This document shows positions 1 through 8,186 of a stretch of 64,000 nt of DNA, piece by piece (the first letter of the stretch is position 1; each line of letters opens with the position of its first letter). The stretch covers positions 1 through 64,000 of the forward strand of contig JAHQWL010000023.1 of NCBI GenBank assembly GCA_029856155.1, in the 5' to 3' direction. The notes under the pieces are model-generated. The model saw only the letters and a program-made list of their open reading frames with translations. It was not told where the DNA came from and ran no database searches. The DNA comes from Promethearchaeia archaeon. GTDB taxonomy: Archaea; Asgardarchaeota; Lokiarchaeia; Sigyniarchaeales; SOKP01. The position numbers and the translations under genes are program-made.

Positions 1-280
1 GGTATATATATGGTATTTTCTTGAAAATGTTTAGTAGTCTACTCTCCATCTTTTGATTTACATCTAATACAATTATGTTTTCTCCCAAACCAAGTTTACG
101 TTCATGGGTTTTCATTTTAAGAGGCTTGAGATACCCTTTTTCTTTCAATTTATTAATACGGTATCGTATCGTTCTTGAGGGATAACCGAGTTTTTCGCTT
201 AAAATCTCAGTAGAAATCTTAGGTCCATAATCTTCTATTGTTCGCATTATAGCTAAATCTTTATCATCGAGCTCTGTCAT
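1..280 (-). CDS. Winged-helix transcriptional regulator, partial (runs off the window start)
   Basis: The reading frame starts at an ATG whose complement is at 278-280 and stays open to base 1, giving 93 residues without a stop. The first ~60 residues form a winged helix-turn-helix: an acidic lead (MTELDDKDLAIMRTIEDYG), a recognition-helix segment with SRTIRYRINKLKEKGYL, then a basic wing. This is the arrangement of Lrp/AsnC and related archaeal wHTH regulators. The part seen after the wing (ENIIVLDV) could start an effector domain, but it is cut off, so ligand and family cannot be fixed. It is divergent from the MFS gene beginning near 473, with about 190 bases of shared upstream DNA, which makes that transporter a possible target (inference only). 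Confidence 0.7.
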   Translation of the reverse strand, partial: MTELDDKDLAIMRTIEDYGPKISTEILSEKLGYPSRTIRYRINKLKEKGYLKPLKMKTHERKLGLGENIIVLDVNQKMESRLLNIFKKIPYIY

Positions 281-472
281 TTTTTACACTTTGATATTAT
301 TAAATCATATTAAATTACGGCAGTATATTATATAAAAATTTTCCATTTTTAAAAGTTCATAAAAAAATGGCAAAAGTTTAAATAGAAGATTGCCATTAGT
401 CATATTAAAAATGGTAAAGAAAGTATAAAAAACTTGCCATAATTTAAGATTAAAATTAGAGGTGAATTTCAA

Positions 473-1705
473 ATTTCTGAGCCCTATAATTTAAAAAGTA
501 AGGAAATTTTAGAAGAAATCGAATCTATAGAAAAAAAATATAAAGGAAATATACACAAATTATATTTATTTTACTTTATTTTGGGCATACATACAGTTCG
601 GGGTGTTTATATTGTTTATGAAACTATATGGTGTGGGTTAACATTTTTCCAAATAATGATATTGCAGAGTTATTTCACATTAATGATATTTCTTTTGGAA
701 ATACCTTCTGGAGCTATTGCAGATTTCTTAGGGAGAAATAAGGCACTAACGTTATCTGCATTATCTCTAGTTTTTGCTACAATATTTTACTTTCTTGTTC
801 CAAATTTATGGTTATTTTTTATAGCAGAAACTTTTTGGGCTCTCGGAATTGCATTAAGGTCAGGTACAGATGAAGCCTTTCTATATACTACATTAAAGAC
901 ACTTGGTAAAGAAAAAGAACTTTCAAAATATATGGCGAGAAGCCGGACAATGTATATTGGTGCACTAATAATTTCTGCACCATTAGGTTCGGTCATTGCT
1001 ACTTATGTTTCATTGCATTTTACTATGGTGTTTTTAGGTTTTATATATGCTTTAGCTTTTATAGTTTCATTTTCATTTAAAGAACCTCATTCCAAGAATA
1101 ATAACCATAAATCTGACCGATATTTAAATATAATAAAAGATGGTTTTAAGGAATTAAAAAGAAATAAGATTCTAAGAATTCTGTGTTTAGACAGAGTATT
1201 AATTGAATCTTTAATTTTTATTCTATTTTGGACGTATCAAATATATCTTGGAGCTGTTAATGTTCCTATATTATTTTTTGGTTTTGTAGCTTCCGCAATA
1301 AATGTGGTAAACTTAATTTTTATAAATGTTATACCCATGATTTCGCAGAGAATCAAGAATAAATTGATCCTTTTAATCTCAGTTGATATAATCTGTGGTA
1401 TTGCATATATTTTTTTAGGATTTAGTTTTAATGCTATATTAGGTATTTTATTAATCCTTACAATCGTAGCAACTGGATATCCTAGATATCTAATATATAT
1501 TAATGGTATAAATAAACAGGTTGAATCTGAAAATAGAGCAACAGTTCTCAGCACTATTAACATGTTTACAAGTTTTTTAAGAGCAATTATTCTCCCATTT
1601 ATAGGAATTATTCTCGAATGGAATGTTTTTATTGTTTTTATTTTTATAGGAGGTTTAATCATACTTTTTACTATATTAACACGAGTAAAAAATGATTATC
1701 TTTAA
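473..1705 (+). CDS. MFS transporter, probably initiated at AUU
   Basis: Hydrophobic protein with about 12 membrane segments and the MFS loop-2/3 signature GAIADFLGRNKAL, so a major facilitator superfamily permease; substrate unknown. The first conventional start (TTG at 581) would cut membrane segment 1 in half. The same frame is open upstream to a stop at 440 and holds no ATG, GTG or TTG, but a strong Shine-Dalgarno GAGGTGA lies at 459-465, seven bases before ATT at 473. Starting there gives a 410-residue protein with a short charged cytoplasmic lead (ISEPYNLKSKEILEEIE) and an intact first helix (HKLYLFYFILGIHTVRG). I chose 473 for this reason. The GTG inside the Shine-Dalgarno is out of frame and soon hits a stop. 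Family assignment is firm; the start is an inference. Confidence 0.8.
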   Translation: MSEPYNLKSKEILEEIESIEKKYKGNIHKLYLFYFILGIHTVRGVYIVYETIWCGLTFFQIMILQSYFTLMIFLLEIPSGAIADFLGRNKALTLSALSLVFATIFYFLVPNLWLFFIAETFWALGIALRSGTDEAFLYTTLKTLGKEKELSKYMARSRTMYIGALIISAPLGSVIATYVSLHFTMVFLGFIYALAFIVSFSFKEPHSKNNNHKSDRYLNIIKDGFKELKRNKILRILCLDRVLIESLIFILFWTYQIYLGAVNVPILFFGFVASAINVVNLIFINVIPMISQRIKNKLILLISVDIICGIAYIFLGFSFNAILGILLILTIVATGYPRYLIYINGINKQVESENRATVLSTINMFTSFLRAIILPFIGIILEWNVFIVFIFIGGLIILFTILTRVKNDYL

Positions 1706-1790
1706 AATTTTAAATTCTCTTTTTTTAAATAAAAGGAGTTATCTTTTTGATATTTCAATAAAATTCAAAAAAAATTTCAATCCTTAAAAA

Positions 1791-1832
1791 TTTTGGTTAG
1801 GTATAAAATGCAGTAATGGTAAAGCAATTTGA
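1791..1832 (+). repeat. 42-base diverged direct repeat, copy 1
   Basis: This stretch aligns without gaps to 2768-2809 with 32 of 42 matches by eye; nine of the ten differences are transitions. It lies just beyond the 3' end of the broken CPBP protease gene. In one frame both copies end with a short peptide (..NGKAI-stop here, ..DGKMI-stop in copy 2), so they may be remains of the 3' end of a duplicated small gene. Confidence 0.4.
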
Positions 1833-1853
1833 AAATTTTTTTAAAATTTTATC

Positions 1854-2612
1854 TTATAAATTTAATACTAAAACAAGAGTAAGAACCGAACCCAAAGCAT
1901 TTCCAATAACATGAATTAATATTGCTAATTTGATATTTTGCATTTTCCACACAACCAGAGCCGCGGGAAATAGTGCTAAGATTAATGTGGGAATTCGCCA
2001 AGGCATCCAAAGGTGGTAAGCAGAATGAAAGATTATATTAAGAAATAAACCTTTTACCCCTAATCGGGACATTCTTGGTAATAAAAATCCTCAAAAATAT
2101 AATTCTTCTACGATAGGACCAATAAAACCATTAAAAATAATACTCATAATTGCCATTATAATTAGATAATCTTTAGTATACCCTATAAATGAAGTTGTCA
2201 AAATATACCATTCTGGTAACCAAAAGAAAATTTTGTCTAAAATGAAATTATCTATTGGAGGAGCCAGTATCGTAGTAATTGACAGAGCATAAAAAAGGAG
2301 AATTAAGGTGAATAGAAAATATTTCCATAACGCCATGGATTCCCGAAAAAAAATCACTCCTTCAAATGAAATAATGTTATTTATTTTCTTACATTGATAA
2401 ATAATGAATCCAAATTCAAATGGAACAAGAACAAACGGCACACCAAGAAGTAAAGCTAATCTATTAGGAAAATCTAATAAGGTTATCAATGGTACCATAA
2501 TTATATAAAATATTGTAATTAAAATACCTGGAAGTAAGTGTAATAAAACTGATTTTGATAATGGAATTTGAGGGAAATCTATATTTTCCTTGTTTCTTTG
2601 CATATTTGACAT
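1854..2612 (-). pseudogene. CPBP/CAAX intramembrane protease interrupted by an in-frame TGA
   Basis: Two same-frame halves, separated only by a TGA (complement at 2091-2093), together give a 252-codon membrane protein of the CPBP (Rce1-like, formerly Abi) family. Motif 1 reads GPIVEELYF, then the TGA, then GFLLPR: family members normally have EExxxRG here, so the stop sits exactly where the conserved arginine belongs (AGA or CGA to TGA is one substitution). Motifs 2 and 3 survive downstream (FHSAYH, then HVIGNALG). Upstream are four to five hydrophobic helices. Apart from the TGA nothing looks decayed. It may be a recent nonsense mutation, a sequencing error, or an unusual recoding. Selenocysteine would not explain it because the lost residue is arginine. 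Family firm; status uncertain. Confidence 0.75.
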
Positions 2613-2683
2613 TATTTGAATAATTATTCCTTCTTACTTATATAATAAAATAACTTAAAAATTTAGAATAAAATTCCTTTTAG

Positions 2684-2809
2684 GTGATAAAAAAATTAAA
2701 GTTATTACTCGAGCGTTTAGAATGGTTTGAACTGAAATCAGCTTATTTTCAAGAATTTTATACTTTTTTTTGATTGGATACAAAATTCAATGATGGTAAA
2801 ATGATTTGA
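2684..2809 (+). pseudogene. Relic of a small gene with an internal TGA (contains repeat copy 2)
   Basis: From a GTG at 2684 an open frame runs for 41 codons to a TGA at 2807, interrupted once by TGA at 2771. The peptide before it is helical and plausible (LLLERLEWFELKSAYFQEF). At the internal TGA the diverged repeat copy at 1791-1832 carries TGG (Trp), so this looks like a Trp-to-stop change in a decaying small gene. The last 42 bases (2768-2809) are repeat copy 2. No family recognised. The base changes between the copies alter the encoded residues, which argues against selection on this frame. Confidence 0.25.
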
Positions 2810-2832
2810 TCACAATTTGCATCATAATTTAA

Positions 2833-3012
2833 GTTTCCGAATATAAGATATCACTTCAAACGAGATATGAAGAGTTTAAAATCATTTTATCAGAACTTCC
2901 AGATAAGCGAGTTATGAGAGTGCAAAACCGTTATTTTCAAGCCGAATTTAAGAAGCTTGAAAAATGGTACGGCAATTACCAACAACTTTGGGATGAACAC
3001 TTCGCAATTTAA
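2833..3012 (+). pseudogene. Gene fragment, unknown protein
   Basis: An open frame of 59 codons ending with TAA at 3010-3012 encodes a charged, aromatic-rich peptide (for example YFQAEFKKLEKWYGNY). There is no start codon at its 5' end: the frame opens after a stop at 2830, and the first ATG is halfway through. It sits between the broken CPBP gene and the S-adenosylhomocysteine hydrolase relic, in DNA that otherwise carries only decayed genes. I do not recognise the family. It is more likely a remnant than a functional small gene. Confidence 0.25.
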
Positions 3013-3175
3013 AAAGATTAAAGAGTAGCAAAAGATTTAAAACCCATCACTGGGTTTAATATCTACCCAAAATTTTTCCTTTATATTAATATAAGGTTTT
3101 TTTATTAAATTTTTAAACTCTTGTTATTTGTTTATTTTATTAATTACTATATAATTATGTCAATACTATGTAAAG

Positions 3176-3574
3176 ATGAACATTATTGTAATAGATATAT
3201 TAAAAGAACAGTTCAAAATATTTTTCCTAATGCTCAAATCAGCAATAGAAATAAAACCTATACGCTCTAATGTTGAGGAATTAATCTTTCCTAGTGGAAA
3301 GAAAGTTTATTTATTAGCTAAAGGACGGTTAGCAAATTTAGTGCTCTCTGAAGGGCATCCTGCTGAAGTAATGGATATGTCATTTGGTCTTCAATCTTTA
3401 ATGTCCGAATATATAGTCAAAAATAAAGACAAATTGAGACTAGGGATGGTAAATGTGCTTGTAGAGATTGATGATAGAGTAGGTTTTCTCAAACTAAAAT
3501 CAATGGGTATTCAAATTGACAAATTAACTGAAAAACAATACAATTATATTCATGGCTTTCTCGAAGGTACTTAA
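3176..3574 (+). pseudogene. C-terminal relic of S-adenosylhomocysteine hydrolase
   Basis: From about residue 24 onward this 132-residue frame matches the C-terminal end of S-adenosylhomocysteine hydrolase (AhcY/SAHH): VYLLAKGRLANL, EGHPAEVMDMSFGLQS and the closing TEKQYNYIHGFLEGT are the expected conserved blocks. The intact enzyme is about 400-430 residues and hydrolyses S-adenosylhomocysteine with a bound NAD. Here the whole catalytic and NAD-binding part is missing, and upstream DNA shows no trace of it. The first ~20 residues (MNIIVIDILKEQ..) do not match the family. The retained part would normally reach over a neighbouring NAD site, so independent function is unlikely. I read it as a truncated pseudogene. 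Confidence 0.75.
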
Positions 3575-3615
3575 CTTATATGCAAAAAATTAACTTTTAT
3601 ATTATTTTTTTAAAT

Positions 3616-4641
3616 CTATGCTTTAGGATTTAAAATGTCATCAGCAGAGATATTTTCTCCGTAAATTTCGAAAGCAAGATTTCTTAAACCGACTAATCCA
3701 ATAGGTTCTTCTCTAAGCTTTTCTGATTCCCAAATTTTTAACTTTTTAAATTCTTTTTTAATTTCTAAAGTATATTTAAGTTGCTGTGATCTAATCTGAG
3801 TACAAAAATCACATTTTTTTGGTTCTGGTGTAATCATATTAATGTGAACTCCCTCTAATTTAATATATCGCTTTGTTAAGTCTCTAGCTCTTTTTATTTC
3901 TTCAAAACTTGGTTTTTCAGCTATAGTTACTAATCTAAGTGACCCAATGTCATGAATAAGGTCTGATATTCTTTCTCCTCGTTTTTCTAATTCAACAATC
4001 ATATTAAAAATCTCTTTTCCCAATTCTCGTCTTTTTTCATAATTATCAAATGGTCTGATTATATTTCTCCACACTTTTGAAATATTTCGAATCGCACCCT
4101 TAATAGAATTATAAAAATTTAATGAGTACTTAAGCATTACTTTGACTTGGTCTTCAGGGATCTCAAAAAGAGTAATCATATTTGCCGTTGGAGGGAAATC
4201 TGCAATTATTATATCAAATTGAATTTCTTGAGTATTAATATCTTCAGCATCTAGTATTTTTTGAAAAAACATTGCATTTTTTAGTGCTAATGGAATAGAA
4301 TCAGCTGTAAATGTAGTATCTATAAATTTCTCGATTTGAGGTATCATCCCTACTAAAGGCATTTGACTCATAAGAATTTTCATTTTTTCTATTAACTCCT
4401 TAGTATATTTCTTAGCATAACTATCAGCATCAGGTTCTATTCCCCAAAGATTTTTTGTTAGCTGCGTTAGTTTATTTCCAATCTCTATTTGGAATAAATC
4501 ACTAAGATTATGAGCCATATCAAAAGAAATAAGAAGAATATTTTTATATGGAAGTAAATCTGAAAGCAATAATGCTGTAGAAGCGCTAATCGAACTCTTT
4601 CCTACCCCTCCTTTTCCCCCTAAAACAACAATTTTTTCCAT
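3616..4641 (-). CDS. get3: Get3/ArsA-type ATPase (TRC40 family)
   Basis: Deviant Walker A GGKGGVGKSS at residues 8-17, switch I DMAHNLSD at 41-48 (the catalytic Asp kept, the usual DPAH proline replaced by Met), switch II DFPPTANM where ArsA/Get3 have DTAPTGHT, and a C277-x-x-C280 pair (KKCDFCTQIR) like the zinc-binding, dimer-bridging CxxC of Get3. The closing EEPIGLVGLRNLA also matches the family. Length 341 residues, one ATPase domain, as in Get3 rather than duplicated bacterial ArsA. Such proteins receive and deliver tail-anchored membrane proteins; an arsenite pump role is unlikely because no ArsB lies nearby. The altered switches mark a divergent member, so the client specificity is inference. 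Confidence 0.85.
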   Translation of the reverse strand: MEKIVVLGGKGGVGKSSISASTALLLSDLLPYKNILLISFDMAHNLSDLFQIEIGNKLTQLTKNLWGIEPDADSYAKKYTKELIEKMKILMSQMPLVGMIPQIEKFIDTTFTADSIPLALKNAMFFQKILDAEDINTQEIQFDIIIADFPPTANMITLFEIPEDQVKVMLKYSLNFYNSIKGAIRNISKVWRNIIRPFDNYEKRRELGKEIFNMIVELEKRGERISDLIHDIGSLRLVTIAEKPSFEEIKRARDLTKRYIKLEGVHINMITPEPKKCDFCTQIRSQQLKYTLEIKKEFKKLKIWESEKLREEPIGLVGLRNLAFEIYGENISADDILNPKA

Positions 4642-5190
4642 ATTTCGATTTTAATTTAGAAAGGTTGAGTTATTATATCAAAAATAAAAATAACATAAAA
4701 AACTAACCAAATAACAATAATTTTAATATTTATATTCTCTCATCAAGAATTAGCAAAAGATAAATATCTTGAACGATTTTATTAATATATAATACAAAAA
4801 ATTTTCAAAAATATTAACTAAATCATCAATTATATTAACTGCTTATATCAATACATCATAATTATTAATCAAATAAATAAAATCATCAATTAATATTATA
4901 AATTAAATAACCAAATTAGTAGAATAAATCAAATAAAGAATTAATTAAAAAATTTATCAATTCAGTAAATCAAAATTATTGTTCAGACTTATAAATAACT
5001 ATTAGAAGTAGATCCATATTTCAAACTTAATAAAAATATAAATTTTAATAAAAGACTAAAAATTCAAGTTTTTAATTAGAAATAATTGATTCCGTATTGG
5101 TTCTAAATCAAATGGATAGAATCTACTTCTAATTTATAGATATCCCTCTATATTTTGATTTATTGAAGAATTAAATAAATCAAAAAAAAA
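4642..5190. other. AT-rich gene-free stretch between get3 and dnaG
   Basis: About 550 bases with no credible gene on either strand. The first 340 bases are low-complexity A/T with many copies of AATCA/ATTAAT-like words. The last part contains the long inverted repeat at 5001-5133 listed separately. It lies upstream of both divergent neighbours, so promoters for both are expected here, but I cannot point to a convincing TATA/BRE pair in such AT-rich DNA. Confidence 0.4.
5001..5133. ncRNA. Possible structured RNA or long hairpin upstream of dnaG
   Basis: A perfect 13-base inverted repeat, ATTAGAAGTAGAT at 5001-5013 and its complement at 5121-5133, closes a ~107-base loop. Inside, CCAT at 5014-5017 can pair with ATGG at 5112-5115 across a small bulge. 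The GC-bearing stem stands out in very AT-rich surroundings. It ends about 57 bases before the dnaG start, so it may be a leader element or a separate RNA. No known RNA family was recognised. Confidence 0.3.
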
Positions 5191-6375
5191 GTGATAAAAA
5201 TTACAAATCAATCAGAATTTACTACAAAATATATTATTGAAGTCAAGTTCAAAATTTTGGGTGTAGTTGAGAAATCAGACATTGTGGGAGCAATTTTTGG
5301 ACAAACGGAAGGGCTTCTATTAGATCTTGATTTAAGGGATTTACAGAAGTCGGGAAGGATTGGTAGAATAGAGGTTGAAAATGAATCAAAAGAAGGAATA
5401 TCGAAAGGTATTATAAATATTCCATCCTCTTTAACGAGAAAAGAAACAGCATTATTGGCAGCAACTGTTGAAACTGTTTCTCGTGTGGGGCCATGCGAAG
5501 CAGAAATTTCGCTTATTGAAATTCGGGATGTTCGTGAGACCAAACGACAGCAAATAATAGAAAGAGCAGCAGAACTTTTAAAAGAATGGGATCAAAAATC
5601 CTTAGAGCAAAGTGAGATAGAAGAACAAATAGATACTGATATTAAACTCGGAGAGATTATTGCATGGGGTCCAGAAAGTCTTCCTGCGGGTCCAGAAGTG
5701 GATAGTAATCCAGAATTAATTATTGTAGAAGGTCGAGCTGATGTTCTAAATCTATTACGAATCGGAGTTAAAAACACGATTGCCGTTCAAGGAACTCAAG
5801 TTCCAAAGTCAGTAATTAAATTAGCTAAACAAAAAAAATCAGTAATAGCATTTGTCGATGGAGACCGAGGCGGAACGATTATTCTTAATGAGTTATTGCA
5901 AGTTGCAAAGATTGATCAAGTCGCTAGAGCTCCCGATGGATCGGAAGTAGAAGAATTAACCCGAAAGCAGATGATAAAAGCTTTGCAAAACAAAAAACCG
6001 GCAAAAATTTTTAAAGTGATTAAAGAAAAAGATAAAATTCAAAAAGGAAACGGTGATATTGATGGAAGTATTCAGAAAATTTTAAAGAAATTAAAAATAA
6101 AAGATGAAAAAGTAATTCTTAAAGCTATACAGAATATACAACCGGGTTTTGCTATTGGATTTAATAAAACTCTTGAAAAATTATTTGATATTCCTGTAGG
6201 TGAAATTTTCGAAAAAATTAGAAATTATAAAGATACCCAGTATTTAATAATTGATGGCATTTTGTCAAAAAGACTCCTATCACTTTCAATCAATATGAAA
6301 ATTAAATTTATTGCTAGTAAAAATAAAGAAGAAGAATTAACCGTTCCAGCTGATATAGCTGTTTACTTTTTTTGA
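5191..6375 (+). CDS. dnaG: Archaeal DnaG-type primase / exosome subunit
   Basis: Archaeal DnaG family: the N-terminal block GVVEKSDIVGAIFGQTEGLL and DLRDLQKSGRIGRIEV are diagnostic, followed by a TOPRIM domain with the catalytic glutamate in IIVEGRADVLNLL (~residue 180) and the metal-binding DGD in FVDGDRGG (~225). The ~394-residue length fits the archaeal family. In archaea this protein is a stable RNA exosome component and can show primase activity in vitro. The C-terminal third is lysine-rich and less conserved. The frame begins with GTG at 5191; the conserved block starts about ten residues later than in typical homologues, which is acceptable. It stands alone, with secE in convergent orientation downstream. 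Confidence 0.92.
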   Translation: MIKITNQSEFTTKYIIEVKFKILGVVEKSDIVGAIFGQTEGLLLDLDLRDLQKSGRIGRIEVENESKEGISKGIINIPSSLTRKETALLAATVETVSRVGPCEAEISLIEIRDVRETKRQQIIERAAELLKEWDQKSLEQSEIEEQIDTDIKLGEIIAWGPESLPAGPEVDSNPELIIVEGRADVLNLLRIGVKNTIAVQGTQVPKSVIKLAKQKKSVIAFVDGDRGGTIILNELLQVAKIDQVARAPDGSEVEELTRKQMIKALQNKKPAKIFKVIKEKDKIQKGNGDIDGSIQKILKKLKIKDEKVILKAIQNIQPGFAIGFNKTLEKLFDIPVGEIFEKIRNYKDTQYLIIDGILSKRLLSLSINMKIKFIASKNKEEELTVPADIAVYFF

Positions 6376-6484
6376 CATTAAGTTTAATTTATAGAAAAAA
6401 TGAAACACACTCTCATTATGACATCTATATTTTTCTAAGTATGATTTAAGAGTTTTAGAAACATACCATTAAGAAAAGTTTTAT

Positions 6485-6730
6485 TTAGATACCCATGACT
6501 TCGGTAACGATTGTAAAGATAAGCTGGATAACATATGAAAGGGCACCTAATATCAAAATACCTATTGCACAAATTTTGAATACTAAGAAATAATCTTTTT
6601 TTTTAGGTTTATTTGCAATTTTTATTATTCTCTTTGAGTTTTGGAAGAATGTAACCAGTCTTTCATACAATCCTGGTTTTTTCTGTTTGTTTATCTTCGA
6701 AAAATTCTCATATTTCGGATAATTTGACAC
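6485..6730 (-). CDS. secE: Protein translocase subunit SecE/Sec61-gamma
   Basis: An 81-residue protein with the SecE/Sec61-gamma layout: a polar amphipathic N-terminal half with FFQNSKRIIKIANKPKKKDY (the conserved lead into the membrane helix) and one C-terminal transmembrane segment (VFKICAIGILILGALSYVI). SecE clamps the SecY channel in the cytoplasmic membrane. It lies 63 bases after ftsY on the same strand, so both protein-targeting genes are probably co-transcribed. In many archaea secE precedes nusG; no nusG is present here. Small size lowers certainty slightly, but motif and context agree. Confidence 0.85.
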   Translation of the reverse strand: MSNYPKYENFSKINKQKKPGLYERLVTFFQNSKRIIKIANKPKKKDYFLVFKICAIGILILGALSYVIQLIFTIVTEVMGI

Positions 6731-6792
6731 AATAAAAAAAAAGCACAGTTAGATAAAAAAGTTATCTTTTATGAATGTCATTTAAATTAGGA

Positions 6793-7683
6793 TTATATAA
6801 TTTCGAGTATGTTTGAGATAAATAGATCTCGATTAAAAGGTTCTAAATTGTCATAACTCTGCCCTGTTCCTAAAAAAATGATTGGTTTTTTCGTTTCAAA
6901 TGAAATTGATAATGCGGCCCCACCTTTTGCATCAGCATCAAATTTTGTTAAAATAGTGGCGTCAATACCAACATGTTTTTTAAACTCTTTTGCTTGAAAA
7001 AGAGCATCATTACCTGCCAAAGAGTCACCGACAAATATGCGACAATCAGGTTGAGCAATTCTACAAATCTTTTGTATTTCTATCATCAAATTTTTATCTG
7101 TAACTTGCCTTCCGGCAGTATCGATTAAAACAACATTTATCTTTTTTGCTTTAGCGTGTACTATAGCATCATAAGCAACTGAAGCAGGATCTGATTTATA
7201 TTCATGTTTTATAACTCTTATCCCTACTTTCTCCATATGATAAGATAATTGTTCGATTGCTGCAGCTCGGAATGTATCTGCTGCAGCCGCAACAATTGTG
7301 AAACCATTTTCTTTTAAAAAATAAGCGATCTTTGCCATAGTAGTAGTTTTTCCTGTACCATTAACCCCAAGAAATACAATTACATAAGGTTCACTTTTTT
7401 TTTTAATTTCTGTGATTAAATCAATATTTTCTTCAGGTGTTAAGATCTCGGTTATAGTATCTCTTAAAGTTTCAAATAATTTCTTTTGAGTTGACATTAA
7501 ACGCCCTATTTGTTCTCCTTTAAAAGATTCAACAATTCTATTACAAATTTCATCGGCAGTGTCAATAGCTACATCGTTAGTTAAAAGAAGTAGTCTTAAA
7601 TCATTAATAGCATCATCTAACTTTTTTTCTGTTAAAGTTTTTTTAATAAATGATGAAAAAGTGTTTTTTAGCTTTTCGAGCAT
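6793..7683 (-). CDS. ftsY: Signal recognition particle receptor FtsY
   Basis: SRP-type GTPase NG domain: N domain helices in residues 1-90, then G1 GVNGTGKTTT, the insertion-box motif AAADTFRAAAIEQL, G3 DTAGR, G4 TKFDADAKGG and closing GTGQSYDNLEPFN. DTFRAAA and GGAALS distinguish FtsY from SRP54. At 296 residues it is the compact archaeal form without the long acidic N-terminal A domain. It docks the SRP-ribosome complex at the membrane. It follows the prefoldin alpha gene by 65 bases in the conserved archaeal order aIF6, eL20, pfdA, ftsY. Confidence 0.95.
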   Translation of the reverse strand: MLEKLKNTFSSFIKKTLTEKKLDDAINDLRLLLLTNDVAIDTADEICNRIVESFKGEQIGRLMSTQKKLFETLRDTITEILTPEENIDLITEIKKKSEPYVIVFLGVNGTGKTTTMAKIAYFLKENGFTIVAAAADTFRAAAIEQLSYHMEKVGIRVIKHEYKSDPASVAYDAIVHAKAKKINVVLIDTAGRQVTDKNLMIEIQKICRIAQPDCRIFVGDSLAGNDALFQAKEFKKHVGIDATILTKFDADAKGGAALSISFETKKPIIFLGTGQSYDNLEPFNRDLFISNILEII

Positions 7684-7748
7684 TTATTTCTCCGTAGAAT
7701 TGTGGAAATTAATTAAGATTATAACGAATTTAATATAAAAAATTATTC

Positions 7749-8159
7749 TTATTTATAACTTCTTTGAATATTTTGAGAAATTTCTTTAAGGTTTAGATTT
7801 ATATTTTGTATTTGTGTAGTTAAAAACTGTACTTGTTTATTATGTTGTTCGATTAATTTATCAAGAAATTCAATAGCTCCATCTAAATCTTTCTCAATAA
7901 TAACATCCTGAGTTACAGCTAATAAAACTTTCTCTGGTTCTTTAATAGATGCCTTAGTATATACTAATCCTCCAATTGGAACAAGAATTTCATCATCTTC
8001 CGTTATTCCCCCTTTTAAATTTTCGATGGTTCTCTTAGTATTCATAATATTTGCTAAAGAGGCATTTATAATTTCTAATTGATTCTGAAACATTTCGCCT
8101 TGTTCTTTAAAGTATCGAAATTTTAATAATTGTTCTTGGTACTCTTGAGATGGTTCCAT
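7749..8159 (-). CDS. pfdA: Prefoldin alpha subunit
   Basis: A short protein with coiled coils at both ends (residues ~5-55 and ~95-135) flanking a beta-hairpin region containing EILVPIGGLVYTKASI, the typical alpha-prefoldin layout. Prefoldin is a hexameric chaperone (two alpha, four beta) that holds nascent proteins. I chose the ATG at 8159 (MEPSQEYQE) rather than the TTG three codons earlier. The gene sits between eL20 and ftsY, its usual archaeal place. The beta subunit is not in this window. Confidence 0.9.
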   Translation of the reverse strand: MEPSQEYQEQLLKFRYFKEQGEMFQNQLEIINASLANIMNTKRTIENLKGGITEDDEILVPIGGLVYTKASIKEPEKVLLAVTQDVIIEKDLDGAIEFLDKLIEQHNKQVQFLTTQIQNINLNLKEISQNIQRSYK

Positions 8160-8186
8160 CTTTATCAAATCTTTTAGTAATTTTCT

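Noticed and set aside
2091..2093. Selenocysteine at the CPBP TGA
   Set aside because: The residue expected is a conserved arginine, not cysteine, and no hairpin downstream was evident.
4642..5190. CRISPR-like array from repeated AATCA words
   Set aside because: No constant repeat length or spacer size; simple low-complexity DNA.
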